DNA of 64,000 bases from Abelmoschus esculentus. Taxonomy: Eukaryota; Streptophyta; Magnoliopsida; Malvales; Malvaceae. Positions 43,138 through 55,509 of this stretch are shown piece by piece (position 1 is the first letter of the stretch; every line of letters begins with the position of its first letter). The stretch spans positions 8,306,001 through 8,370,000 of the forward strand of contig JAUCBN010000024.1 in assembly GCA_035048815.1 (NCBI GenBank), in the 5' to 3' direction. The notes under the pieces were generated by a model, which saw only the letters and a list, made by a program, of their open reading frames with translations, ran no database searches and was not told the DNA's origin. The position numbers were made by a program, and so were the translations under genes.

Positions 43138-44981
43138 TGGTGTGTTCTGTGTAGTGCTTATAATTAATGTATGTGAACACACATATATGTGCAAGTATAC
43201 ACAGTCATGCAAGTAATAATAGGGTGAGTGAGTATCGTTCCCACGAGGATCTAGTTTAAAGTGTGCAGTCAAATTTGTCAAGGTAAAAAGGGTTGTCACT
43301 AAAAGAAAACAAAGATAAAGATAAAAATACAAGAAAATGGATATGTACAATGAAGGTGTAAGATGGAAATGCTATGGCAATCTAGAGTGCAAACGACTAA
43401 AATATGCCAAGGTAAATTAGAATGGATGATGATGGCAAGATGGATGTATGAAAGTGGTATGTGAGTGCATGGTTGAGTGATTGCAAGATAGCAGGCAAAG
43501 TAAAGAAAGTAAATTGTAAATACGAGGGCAAAATCAGGATACAAAAACACATTAAACAATATATTGTACTTCTTCTCTATTGATAAACTCTCTCTAAGGA
43601 ATGACTGATGGTGGCTTCTATGGTTTCCTACCCCTTACCCCTACCTAACATAAAGCTGCTATGGTGTATACTTACTCGACAGAGGTTTCTAAGGTATTCC
43701 CGCTCTCTCGAGTCATAGGAACCTGACAAACTAAGATGTCATGGTATTTTCGCCTGTCACGCGAATGACACCCTAGCCTATCGATAAAGTGCCCTCCTTT
43801 TAGTCGTTGAAGCCTTCACCTACGCCTCTCTCGAGTGATCTAGGATCCAACTGGGCACTATTTGCAGCCTAGAACCCATTGCTCACGTAGATCCTCCCTT
43901 AGCTCCTCTCGGATGATCTAAGGATCTGTAGCTACGCCTCTCTCGAGTGCTCTAGCATGTATCTAAACCATGGACACTCTCGTGCCTCTTACAAAGCTTA
44001 AATAATTATCAACAATGAGCAAAGCAAATATACAAACACTTAGCATGCAATATATTAAATAGAAACAAAAGTTAATCATCCATAAAAGCTACCACCGAAA
44101 CAAGGTTACATGGTGGAGCCAAATATTAAAAGTAATCAACCACATTAATCTTAAATATTCAACATTAATCCTCATGAAAATATAAGAAAATAAAGCAAGG
44201 AATGAGGACTAGAAGATACCCTCAGTGTGCATCGCTGCCGGCTCTTCAACCTCCATGGTCGCCTTAGTGAGCTAGCCCCTCTCGGGTGCTTAGCTCACCA
44301 CCCCTTCGAGTGCTATCAATGGAGGTCCCTTTGGTCGGAAGTTGGAGGAGAAAGGTGGGAGCTTTCCGCCATAAAGACCGCCGCAAAGGTCTCTCTTTTT
44401 TGTGGTTTCTCTCTCAAAAAAGCTTCTTCTTTGTGTAGGTAACCATGTCTTTTAAAGAGGGTGAAAACCCTAAAAGATATGCAAAAATTCCTTTTTGCCC
44501 TCATTTTTGTCCTAACATTCCTACAGGACTGGCAGAGGTGACAGTGGTCCCCTACTGACGTGGAATGCATATAGGCCATCTTCTCTGTGGTCCCCCATTG
44601 TGGTGGTTGTAGCCAGTTGTAGTGGTCCCGATCGGTTGTGGTAGCACCAGTTGGCACTCTCATCAAAATATCTCTTTGTCGTTTAGCACAGACCAGGAGT
44701 TCTCTAACTTTGTCATGGCATTTTCCTTTTGCCATCCTTTTGAGAATGCCATGACAAATTACCTCAACTTCCGTTTCTGCTTCACCTGTACAACACCACT
44801 AAAAAGGACTACCTTTCCCATTAAATAGCACCTATTACCACCTCAAAATGCCAAGACATGTTTAAATGACTATATGCAATGTCATGATCCTAAATGCATC
44901 TAAATGATCCTATATGAGCCTAAGGACACTCAATAACTTAAGTAAAAAGGCCTAAAATATAGCCTTTTTACGGAGTTATCA
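43138..44981 (-). repeat. C1 5' LTR
   Basis: 1844 bp, from TGATAACTCCG (44981) to CACACCA (43138) in element orientation. It is closely similar to 4288-6116. It contains TGTCATGGCA (44711-44720) and TGCCATGACA (44747-44756). The right neighbour is family B 3' UTR. Confidence 0.85.
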
Positions 44982-45103
44982 GTTGTATATTAAGTTCCTA
45001 AAAGTCCTCATCTTTTACATTATTTTCTCACTCGATTTTTTTTTTATTATTATTATTATCTTTTGCATTGCTTGAGGACAAGCAATAGTTCAAGTTTGGG
45101 GTG
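44982..45103 (+). other. Family B 3' UTR fragment with PPT
   Basis: Aligns with 48220-48301. PPT-proximal hairpin ATTGCTTGAGGACAAGCAAT at 45067-45086, then CAAGTTTGGGGTG before the LTR. Left end cut by C1. A TTA run lies near 45047-45060. Confidence 0.75.
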
Positions 45104-46529
45104 TGATAAGTGCTCAAAAGTCTTATTTTTCATACAATTCTCCCACTCAATTATTGCTAGTAAAGAACAGATTTAATGGCAATAACGGATATTTCTAGTC
45201 ACTTTCCATACTTCAGCATCTGAACACTCAATACATGAATTTATCTATTATTTGGCATAAAACAGATGCATTTAATGGTTTTCTTTCTTAAGACAGGAAA
45301 CTGCATAATAGGAATTGCCAAGCAAAGAAGATGGATACTGGAAACTAAAGCTGAAATGTAGATAAGTACCCACCTCGGTACCACATTGATGCCTCGGCAG
45401 CATCTTGACGCCGTGGAAGCACCTGAGGCTGCGGCAACACCCGAAAAGGCAAATGTCAATATGGTAGGCGATTTGAAGAGAAAATAAGGTGAACGTTTTA
45501 AGACAAGCGACAAAGTAATTGGAGCTGAGAAATACGTGAAAAGTCAATATCAAAGACCACGTGGGAAAAGAATCCTTATAGGAATAAACTTGGAAATATT
45601 TTATTTATGGAAATTATTGTAATCCTACTCCATGTAGTATTCCTACTTAGAAAAGGTTTACCCGAGGCTAAGCCTATATAAACCATAGTCTATGTAGAGA
45701 GGAAGATATCTTGAAATCAAGTGTTCATAAAAAACCCTAAACTCCTCCATCGTCCACTAGGGTTTAGGTGAAGGTTGTCGAGTATTTGTGAGAGAAGATT
45801 GTATTTTTTTTCTTGTTTCAATGCAATAAAATATCAAGGTTTGCTTACTCTTTGCCATTTTTTTCTTGCATCCAAGCCCGAGAGGGAAGTTTGTAAGTAA
45901 TTTATTTTTCTAGACTCGGGAGAGTTAGACTCACGAAAGGAGTAAGTGCGGTATTCGACTTGGTTGGAGGATACTAACTCGGCCGAGGGATAGGTTAGAG
46001 TTTCAGCGGCTAAAAGAAGTGTAGGATTGGTTGTTGGTTATAATTGATTAACGCCGGGAGGTATCATCAAGGACTGACCTTCAACAGTGTTTCGACTTAG
46101 GGATAAGCGGAGCAATTCAAGGAAACTTTGCCAAACTTTGGTAATTCTACCCAAGAGCAAGGGATTTCCACGACAGAGAATACTAACATTGTCGAGGCAG
46201 TAATCTGCAGTACTGCTGAGGCAGTGGAGTACGATTGTATTGGACAAAAACAAGTCAATAATCTCCACAATACAACACAGTTGGATCCTGCCCCACCTTT
46301 TCCATCTTTGATTTCTTGATCATTTATCTTTATTGCTTTAATTTGTTTTCTTAGTTATAATTCAAACTCAATAATCTATGTCTTTTATTTTATTACAGAG
46401 CGAGAAGAGTAAAGGTTGCATATTAAGTAGACCAATCCCAATTGAGACGATACTCGATAAATGCTTATCACTTTATTACTTGACGACATGTACACTTGCA
46501 CTCAAATTGCGCATATTTAGCATGCATCA
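45104..46529 (+). repeat. Family B LTR (B2), shared by two interiors
   Basis: 1426 bp from TGATAAGTGCTCAAAAG to GCATGCATCA. A PPT precedes it and a PBS follows it, so it is the 3' LTR of one B copy and the 5' LTR of the next. TATA box TATATAAA at 45675-45682. Confidence 0.85.
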
Positions 46530-46667
46530 AGTTTTTGACGCCGTTGCCAAGGATTGGCAACTAAATTTTGTTACCTTTATTTTCTTGCATTTAGTTTTAT
46601 TTGCTAAAAAAACAAACTAAACTAATCAGGGTTGTTTTGACTTGGCCAATAGAATAACATTGGTATA

Positions 46668-46836
46668 AATGTTGCCGAGGTAGATAACCGCAATGCATTT
46701 GCAGTAGCTAATCCAACAAATCTTCTAAGATAGGAAAGAGCACGAATAGTTCGTGATTATTTGGAGGAAGATCTTGATGGAATACCTAAACATGACCTGC
46801 CGAGGCAACCTTTACTGATGCAACACTCCCCTTGAG
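46668..46836 (+). pseudogene. gag: Family B gag N-terminal remnant
   Basis: The segment RARIVRDYLEEDLDGIPKHD corresponds to TVRDYLVEDLNGLNPG of family A Gag. A TAG stands just before it and a TGA after MQHSP. The rest of gag is deleted. Confidence 0.55.
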
Positions 46837-47282
46837 CAGAAATATATCAGAAAGAAACCACCTGACGAGGAGACAGCGACTGGGACATCAACTTTTTCTC
46901 TTTTCAAAAAGGGGAAGATGGTTGTTGTTGGATATGCATTTTATTGCACCCTTGCAGTAACCTAAATTTCTATCTCTTTGTCCTTATTCACTTTTACGCT
47001 TTAGGAATCAGTTTTTATTTTTCAGTTTTGGAATTAGATTTTAAACTTCTTGCAATTTAGTTTTACTTTTTTTATTAATATTCTTTGTAGTTATTTAGGA
47101 GGGAAACCGAAGAAGGAGAAGTCATGGAACACATAAAACGGACCTCAAATCAAGCTCACTAACCCACCTAAGAAACAACCAAGGTGGTTGGCCGCCCAAA
47201 TACAAGTGACGGCAGGTTTGCGTCTCTAGAACTTCATCTCCCCCGTGTTATTTCATAATTCTTCATTATTTTTTTCCAGTAC

Positions 47283-47599
47283 AGTTTTTAGTTTCTTTCT
47301 CCACAAACTCCACACCAACTGATGACCCTCAGGATACAGAAGAGACCAGACGTAATATCTAAAAATTGGTTTATCTTTTCCTTGTCTCTTAATTTTTATC
47401 TTGTCTTTAACTGTTGCCTTATGTTCAGATACATGAAGTAAGGACAATGCATCCCTCGAGTTTAGGGGAGTATTAATCCTATGAAGATATTTAGATTATC
47501 CTAATGTTGCCTTAAAATTTTGTCTTTACAGCAATTTCAATCTGATGAATTTTTTTAAGTCAGTTGGTGTGGAGTTTGTGGAGAAAGAAACTAAAAACT
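47283..47599. repeat. Perfect 40-bp inverted repeat with 237-bp loop
   Basis: Arms 47283-47322 and 47560-47599 are exact reverse complements (outer end AGTTTTTAGTTTC, inner end CACACCAACTGA). Partly overlapping is a direct repeat: TTAGATTATCCTAATGTTGC near 47490 recurs as TTGGATTATCCTAATGTTGC near 47608. Confidence 0.85.
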
Positions 47600-48301
47600 T
47601 TTAAAATATTTGGATTATCCTAATGTTGCCTTAAAATGTTGCCTCGACAGTAATATATTATCTTGTCGCCGCAGCAGTATGCACCATTCACTAGACTTGA
47701 ATTTGGAAAGGTATCTTAAGATTAGTACTTAGGATTAGACTATGAGCCTTAGATCACATAAACACTGCTAGTTTTAGTTGATTTTAAAAGTTCTTTTCTT
47801 TGAAAAGCAATAAGAACTTAGGCTTAGATTTTGTACTAGAGGTGTCTATCACTGGCTCTAGTTTAGTCCATATAGGTGCCCATGACCGGCTCTAGGACTT
47901 AGGTTTCTCCCACTTACTAAAGTTCCTATCACCGGCTCTATTAAGAATAGCTAAAATACTTGAGGTGTCCGAAACTGGCTCAAGCAATATAAATTTATAG
48001 CAATATAGATTTATATACCACTATTGGGAGAAGAAAAGAAAAAGAATTAAAGAAAAATCTTAGTCGAAAGTCTTGAGCTAAAAAAAGATTAGAACTTAGA
48101 AAATCATCTTTGACACAGCTACGCACACACTCATGAAGACTCATAGTCCAGTTTCGAGGAATTCCTAAGAACCAAGAAGAGGCGGAGTCAAGAAAGGAAT
48201 TCTGCCACGGCATGCAGGAGGGTATATTACTTTTAAATTCCTTACATAAATTTATCTTTTGCATTGCTTGAGGACAAGAAATAGTTCGAGTTTGGGGGTG
48301 T

Positions 48302-49784
48302 GATAAGTTCTCAAAAGTCCTATTTTTCATACCATTCTCCCACTCGATTTTTGCTAGTAAAGAACAGATTTAATGGAAATAACAGATATTTCTGGTCACT
48401 TTCCATACTTCAGCATTCGAACACTCAATACATGAATTTATCTATTATTTGGCATAAAACAGATGCATTTTATGGTTTTGTTTCTTAAGACAGGAAACTG
48501 CATCATAGGAATTGCCAAGCAAAGAAGATGAATGCTTAAAACTGAAGCTGAAATGCAGATAAGTACCCGCATCGGCAGCACATTGATGCCTCGGCAGCAT
48601 CTTGATGCCGCGGCAGCATCTTGACGCTACAGCAGCATCTTGACGTCGCGGCAGCATCTTGACGCTGCGGCAGCACCTGAGGCTGCAACAACACCCGGAA
48701 ATACAAATATCAATATGGTAAGCAATTTGAAGAGAAAAATAAGGTAAACGTTCTAAGACAAGCAGCAAAGAAATCGGAGCTAGGAAACATACAAAAAGTC
48801 AATATCAAAGGCCACGTGGGAAAAGAATCCTTATAGGAATAAACTTGAAAATATTTTATTTATGGAAATTATTATAATCTTACTTCAAGTAGTATTCCTA
48901 CTTAGGAAAGGTTTGCCCTAGGCCAAGCCTATATAAACCATAGTCTATGTAGAGAGGAGGATATCTTGAAATCAAGTGTTCATAGAAAACCCTAAACTCC
49001 TCCATCATTCACTAAGGTTTAGGTGAAGGTTGTCGAGTATTTGTAGAGAAGATTGTACTTTGTTTCTTGTTTCAATGCAATAAAATATCAAGGTTTGCTT
49101 ACTCTTTTCCATTCTTTGTTCTTGCATCCAAGCCCAAGACGGAAGTTTGTAAGTAATCTATTTGTCTAGACTCGGGAGAGTTAGACTCATGAAAGGAGTA
49201 AGTGCGGTATTCGACTTGGTTGGAGGAAACTAACTCGGCCTAGGGATAGGTTAGAGTTTCAATGGCTAAAAGAAGTATGGGATTGGTTGTTGGTTATAAT
49301 TGATTAATGTCGGGAGGTATCATCAAGGACTCACCTTCAATAGTGTTTTGACTTAGAGATAAACGGAGCCATTCAAGGAAACTTTTCCGAACATTGGTAA
49401 ATTTGCTCAAGAGCAAGGGATTGTCGTGGAAAAAAACACTACCGCTGTCGAGGCAGTAATCTGCAGTACTGCCGATGCAATAGAGTACGATTGCATTGGA
49501 TAAAAAAAGTCAATTGAATCCAAAATACAACACAACTGGATCCTACACCACCTTTTCCATCCTTGATTTCTTGATCATTTATCTTTATTGCTTTAATTAG
49601 TTTTCTTAGTTATAATTCAAACCTAATAATCTATGTCTTTTATTTTATTATAGAGCGAGAAGAGTAAAGGTTGCATATTAAGTAGACCAATCCTTACGGA
49701 GACGATACTCAATAAATGCTTATCACTTTATTACTTGACGACGTGTACACTTGCACTCAAATTGCGCATATTTAGCACGCATCA
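48302..49784 (+). repeat. Family B LTR (B3)
   Basis: 1483 bp from TGATAAGTTCTCAAAAG to GCACGCATCA. TATA box TATATAAA at 48930-48937. It is longer than B2 mainly because of the 19-bp repeat at 48573-48667. The flank at 49785 is not a PBS, so this is the outer 3' LTR. Confidence 0.85.
48573..48667. repeat. 19-bp tandem repeat in LTR B3
   Basis: Five 19-bp units of the type CGGCAGCATCTTGACGCYG starting at 48573, 48592, 48611, 48630 and 48649; a partial sixth follows. LTR B2 has only about three such units (about 45385-45430). Confidence 0.85.
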
Positions 49785-50696
49785 AAGAGCTAAGGTAGTG
49801 GATGTAGAGCTTATTCGAAGCTTGAACCACTTTAAATTTATGTCCTTTATTTTCCCTCATTTTTCTTATCTTCCATAATTTTTTTAAATTGTCAATTCAC
49901 CCATCTCTTGGCCATTTTGATTTTTTGATCCACTTAACAATATATGAAGTCAATGTGAGCTTAGTTAATTTTCCATTAATTATTGTTATGTATTGAATCA
50001 TTGAACATGTTATTTATATCAATTAACCTTTAAACAGTAAATATATTGTTCATTGTACATGTTATTGAAACATGAATATTGACCATGTTGCTATAGACAT
50101 TAATATGGATCATTGAATGTATAATTGGAATAGTCAAGCATGTTATATTGATTATCGAATTCATTGAATGGGCCTAAGGGTCAAAATAATGATTATTATA
50201 GTATTGAACTCATTGGATATTACTATTGGCCTACATATGTATTGGACCTTGATTTCGAGTGAAAATTAAAAACAATTGGCATGACATAGGATTCACGGGC
50301 TCATTGGTACGAGTGGACTATGGTCCTTGGAATATGACCTATATTTGGCGAGGCAAAGGAATGATTTGTGTATTGGTTATTTTTCCGAGGCAAAAGGATG
50401 AATTGTGTATGGTCATTTTGTCGAGGTAGAGGGATTAGACCATTTATTCGAGTGGAAATTATCTTTATAATCCTTAGTCATATCGATACGGTCGATCAAG
50501 TCAAACCTTAGGACTTTTAGTTGATCTTCTTTTACCAAAACAATTAACCAATATATTGAAAAATGATAAAGGTATTAACTACCTTTTCATGAATACCGAA
50601 ATGACCTACAAATGTTTCAATACGCCCAAGCTTGTCGGACCTTATTGACTTGTAGATGGATAAAGCTTTTTGATACCGCTCCTTGCGGTGCTCGAC
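49785..50696. other. Unassigned sequence, target of C2 insertion
   Basis: No ORF and no match to the three families. From about 50350 to 50455 it has three imperfect units of about 35 bp, each starting CGAGG and containing GGAATGA/GGATGAATTGTGTAT. Such repeats are common inside gypsy LTRs, so an old LTR fragment is possible. The five bases before C2 are TCGAC. Confidence 0.35.
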
Positions 50697-52468
50697 TGGT
50701 GCTACTATAAATTATGCGAATACATATGTGCAAGTATACACAGTCAGACAAGTAATAAAGGATGAGTGAGTATCGTACTCATGAGGATTGGTGTGAAGTT
50801 TAAGTAAATTTTGTTAAGGCAAAAAAGTGTCACTAACTAAAAGAAAAATAAGGATAATGGTATGAACAAATGGAAATAAATATGTACAGTGAAGGTGTAA
50901 AGGTGAAATGGTATGAAAAATTCATAATGAAAGCAACTAAAATATGTCAAGGCAAAATGGAATGGATGATGATGGTACGATAGATGTATGAAAGTAGTGT
51001 GTGAAGAGTATGATGATGTGATTGCAAGAAAACAGTTAAAATATAGGAAACAGAGAAAACAATTTGTAAATGTCATGGCAAAAGCAGAAAGCAAGAACAC
51101 GAGTAAGCTATATGTTCTATTAACCCTCGATTGATGAGCTCTCTTGAGAATGATTGATAGGGGTTCCTATGGACTTCTTAACTCACTCCTATGATCATCT
51201 AGATATTATGTGGTCTATTTAATCGATAGAGGTTTCTAATATGCTCCCGCTCTCTCGAGTCAAAGGAACCTGACAGTCTAAAATGTCACAGCGTCTCTTT
51301 TCAGTCTCAATAGCGTCATCAAGCTTATCGACAAACCATACTTCTTTTATTCGTTGAAACCCTCACATAAGTCTCTCTCGAGCACCTAAGGTCAGATTAG
51401 GCTTTATTTGCAGTCTAGAACCCATTGCTCACGTAGATACTCCCTTAGTTCCTCTCAGACACTAGAGATCTATGGTTAAGTTTCTCTCAAACACCTAGTG
51501 TGCACCTAAACACGGGACATTCTCATGCCTCTTACAATGCTTAAATGATTAAACACAATGAGCAAAGCAAATAAACAAACACATAGTATGCTAAAAATTC
51601 ATAAAAATAAAGAGTTAATCATCCACCAAAATAAAGCTAACACATGGTGTTGTGAAAGAGTTTAAGAACAAATATCATCCAAAAATATCATCCTTAAATA
51701 ACCCACAATAACCTCGCAAAGATATAAAAATAAAGCAAAGGGAAAGGATAGAAGACACCCTCGGTACGCGTTACCGCCGATTTCTTCGACCACCATGGAG
51801 TTGCCTTAGCGTGCTAACCCCTCTCGGGTTCCTAGCACGCCACTCCCTTTAAGCTCTATCAATGGAGGAACCTTCAAAAGGTGGTTGGGGAAGAAGGTGA
51901 AAGCTTTTTTCCGCCATTTTCTTACTCTCCTTGTGAGTCGAAAACAACTCCAAAGGTCTCCCGTTTTTCAGATAAAGGTTCCTCCTTTATTAGGTCACCA
52001 CTCCTTATAAAATGGGGGGTGAAAACCCTAGGGTTTAGTGAAAATTCCATTTCCACCCCCATTCACGTGATGACATTTTTGACATGGTGACAGTGGTCCC
52101 CTCCAAGATGGTTACAGCCAGCCTATGTGGCACTAACTAGCACTCCTCTCAAAATATCTTATTGTCTTTTAGTTTAACACAGGAGGTCTCCATATTTACC
52201 CTGGCATTTTTCCATCGCTATCCTTCTTCGAATACCATGAAAAATTTACTTTGCTTCCCACTTTGCCTTACATTCACAACATCAACCAAAAGCACGACCT
52301 TCCCCGTAAAAATAGGACCTATTGTCACACCATAAATGTTAAGGCCTTACTAACCACTACATGCAATATTATGATCCTAAATACATCTAAATGTTCCTAA
52401 ATGAACATAAGGACACTCAATAACTTAAGTAAAAATGCTCTAAGTATAGCCTTTTTACAAAGTTATCA
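50697..52468 (-). repeat. C2 3' LTR
   Basis: Starts TGATAACTTTG at 52468 in element orientation. The other end, placed at 50697 by alignment with TGGTG of C1, is less certain. 1772 bp. Contains TGTCATGGCA at 51071-51080. Confidence 0.75.
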
Positions 52469-53439
52469 CACCCCCAAACATAAGTTATTGATTGTCTTGA
52501 AGCAATGGATAGCAGCTAGTAGAGAAGAAATGTCATGAAAATGTTCAGGATCAAGACAAGTAAATGGTTAGAGCTTCAGCCCTCAGAAATGTCATGGCAT
52601 AAACATATAAGACTTGAGGAAATTTCAAGAACACTACTCTAGGATAAGATCAGATGCGAGTGTGTGTACTTGAGTGTATCCAATCTATGCTTACTTAACT
52701 TAGAAAAATTCTAAGGAATATTCACTATTCTAGCAAAACATGTTTTCTCATTTAAGTACACTTTTAATACTCCCCTAATAAAAAAATTAAACACTTCTAC
52801 GAGGGGAGCCAACTTGTCACACTACCTTCTACTTATGCCATAGGTGTCATTTATTAAAATACAGTATCCAAGCAATGCCATGACATGTTAAAAGTGTAAT
52901 GTCACCATGTGCCTCTTTCATTAACTCATATGCACAAGGATATGCCATGGCATAATGGAGTATCCTCTACAGATATGCCTAAGCATTTATTCACAATTTT
53001 TAAATCTAAACTATCGAAAGTTTTCTATCAATATCAAAATTCATTAAAACATGCTAAGCTATTCAAGTTTTCATTCTATAAAAAAAAATTTAACTTTTCT
53101 AAGCATGGAGAACATACACTCGTGTAACAGTAAAATAAACATAAACAATCAAATGCTAAAGCAGATTCTATCTAAATCCCAAGTCATGCATATTCAATTC
53201 AAGCATTTGTCATATATATCTAAAAAAATCATCATCAAGCATCACAAACTTTAATCCTATAAACTTATCCTGAACCCTACACATTTGTCATGGCATTTTT
53301 CTATAACTACTTCTATTCTGAAAAATGAAAATGAAGTAAGAAAGAATACCTCTCCAAAACTTGAGACAGACATTGTCCGCAATGCAATGAAAATTAAACT
53401 AAATGCAATGAAATGAAATGAATGCAGGTTACCTTGGCC
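52469..53439 (-). other. C2 PPT and 3' untranslated region
   Basis: Purine tract at 52469-52478, a decayed terminal hairpin near 52486-52505, and dyads TGTCATGGCA 52590-52599, TGCCATGACA 52876-52885, TGCCATGGCA 52943-52952 and TGTCATGGCA 53286-53295. Around 52886-52906 is the unoccupied form of the solo-LTR site. No ORF. Confidence 0.6.
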
Positions 53440-55044
53440 TATGCGGGCAGTGCTAGTGCGATGAAAGCAGTGCGTCGGGTTGCTCGTCTCTTCAACAGGG
53501 GTGGGCTCAATTCATGATTGGAGTCTTCATCGTCTCCTCTTGGTCATGATGTTTCAGCAGTAGTAGGTAGGCTCGTCTGTCGTCCAACTTACATTTTCAA
53601 ACGACGTTTGGATTTCTTCTTTTTGGGCGAGGACATCGGTGGTTGTTCTTATTAGGCTACTGGTCTACTGGTTGTGCCTCTTCTGGTAGGGCAGATTGGA
53701 CGAGTTGTTTTGGTTCATCGAGCTTAGTAGATTGATTAGGCATAGGATCTTCGAAAAGAGAATATATAAAACCCGAATCATTTTTGTTCAGTAGACTGGT
53801 TTAATTGAGTTGGCGGCGACTGGCTTGTTCATCTGAAAATGCAATGGCATCTTCAGGATCTTATTCTAGTATAGGGGCTTGAGCTTTCAGAGCTTGTTCC
53901 ATAGGTTTAGGTTCCACCAGTCTGGCTTCTTCAGATGGGTCAACCGAGGTCGGTTCCTCATTTAAGTTAGGTGCCTCTAGCCTCATAGTAGTTAAGGTAG
54001 CGGGAAATGTCATGGCATTTTCTGATATAGGTAGGATGGATCCAAAGAACCTCGGGAACTCATAGACCAGGTGTGAGAACAGCTCTGCCAGGTAAGCCTG
54101 GATAGCTACGTCTCGTTTCTTTGTGTAGCCAAAGAATTCTCTCAGGTCAGTTATCAAGTTATCCAGCTTTGTCATGGCATTTTTGGAAGTCTCTCCCACA
54201 TCATCCCATTGATTTGGGGCTTTCCCTCGGGCAATCACAGCATTTGAAGTTTCAGGCTGCTCCTTAGTACTACACATTAATACAGTTACTTTCTTCATAG
54301 TGAGACCCTTCATCCCTTCTAGGATCTCATCGTAATCATGGTCTGGCACTTCCTTGCTCTTGCAAAGGGTCGTGATCAGGTTTGAAAAATAAGAGGGCTC
54401 TTCGGGCAATGAAGACATGCATGGGTTTCTTGCACAATAAATCGTCCAACATTCATAAGGCATCCAAAAAGAATAGAGTGAATGAGCATTAACTGAGTCA
54501 AACTTACAATTGTGTGGTGCGATGTGGGCATGAGTTTGTAGCGCAAGAAGTAATTCCACAGTCGTGCGTGTGGAACGAGACACTCTCGGTTGATGGTCCT
54601 CTAACTAGCTTATTGGTCGTTCCACTCTGTGTCGGCCACACAAAGATCCTCTTTAGCCCCTAGTAGGTCTCGTAATCAGCCTCTTCCTCTTTTTTTGTAT
54701 GTTGATCTACCTCTTGTGGAATTTTGAAGAATCGATTGAGTGTTGTGTTGGAGAAATTAATGTTTTTTCCCTAGACATAAAAGGATTTTTGTTCTGGGTT
54801 ATGGATATTCGCATAGAAATCCCTTACAATGGTGGCACTTATAGAACCATGATGAGCAACAAACTGCTCCCAGTGGTGTTGTATTACCACATCCATCACT
54901 TCTGGACAAACTCTTCATCGGAGAAGATGAAACTGAGCTCAAAAAATAGCTTTTTATTCTTCAAATTTTTAAATTTTTCCTCTGCAATGTTGTCTACAAA
55001 AATGGGAGGAGATTGTGGAGCGGAGCCTAGCAGTCTGGATTATA
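53440..55044 (-). pseudogene. C2 3' ORF, putative plant transposon protein type (broken)
   Basis: Counterpart of 8440-10024. It starts at an ATG at about 55044, followed after one codon by a TAA. A frame change near 54910 precedes HHWEQFVAHHGSISATIVRD, FYANIHNPEQ and the INRFFKIPQ-like block. The 240-codon open part (54583-53861) has HNCKFDSVNAHSLYSFWM, a FSNLITTLCKSKEVPD segment as in C1, the EFFGYTKKRD helical stretch and an acidic tail. TGTCATGGCA occurs inside it at 54008 and 54170. Function unknown. Confidence 0.6.
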
Positions 55045-55509
55045 CCATTTTCTCTAAAAAGACGAAGCAATGAGAGAAAAATGTAAGAACTTTTTTAATG
55101 GGGTTTCGGTTATGGAGGAAAGTGAAAAAGGAAGAAGATGAAGTTTAAGGACAGAGAAAAGAAAATAAAAAGAGATTTTAATTGTCAGTGGGGGATAGTG
55201 ATTGGAAACGTGTGGTGGAGGTTAAAAATAATGATGGAGGTATTAAAGTGAGAGAGAGAAATAATAATAAAATGAAATAAAGAAAAAGAACTCCCTCTTT
55301 TTTGTTATTTTGCCGCCCAATTAAATAAAACTAGGGTTTTATACTTTTCTCTTGCTTCTTCCTCAACCGCCAGCCTCCAAGGGTTGATATTTATTTAAAA
55401 AATAAAAACAAAATACATAAAGAACTTGCATATTAAAATACTTAAAATAAACTTAGAAACAATTTATTTATTAACAGGAGTAAACTGAAAATACCATGAC
55501 ATTTCAGTA
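55045..55509 (-). other. C2 spacer between pol and 3' ORF
   Basis: Purine-rich, non-coding; corresponds to 10025-10503 in C1. No other feature seen. Confidence 0.4.

Larger units (their letters stand above)
4288..44981 (-). mobile_element. C1: Athila-type Ty3/gypsy element, interrupted by three nested insertions
   Basis: Family C element on the minus strand: 5' LTR 43138-44981, PBS, gag, PR, RT, RNase H, IN, 3' ORF, PPT, then 3' LTR 4288-6116. The span is 40.7 kb. Removing the insertions at 6589-7937, 11301-22613 and 23646-39373, plus one copy of each 5-bp target duplication, leaves about 12.3 kb, the usual Athila size. The pol reading re-joins at each insertion, as judged against the parallel copy C2 (50697-64000). 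The 5' LTR abuts family B 3' UTR at 44982. No left target duplication exists, because the 3' LTR runs on into the gag of C0. Confidence 0.85.
46530..48301 (+). mobile_element. Short family B interior (non-autonomous)
   Basis: 1772 bp between two B LTRs. PBS AGTTTTTGACGCCGTTGCC at 46530-46548. A Gag N-terminal remnant follows (about 46668-46836, with RIVRDYLEEDLDGIPKHDLP after a stop), then about 1 kb without coding sense, and a 3' UTR. Hairpins lie at 47836-47861 (CTAGAG/CTCTAG) and 47959-47984 (CTTGAG/CTCAAG), with two diverged copies between them. The terminal hairpin at 48264-48283 has one mismatch. No pol. Confidence 0.75.

Noticed and set aside
47283..47599. MITE or DNA transposon ends for the 40-bp inverted repeat
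   Set aside because: No target duplication flanks the arms and the termini do not look like a known superfamily; left as an unexplained inverted repeat.
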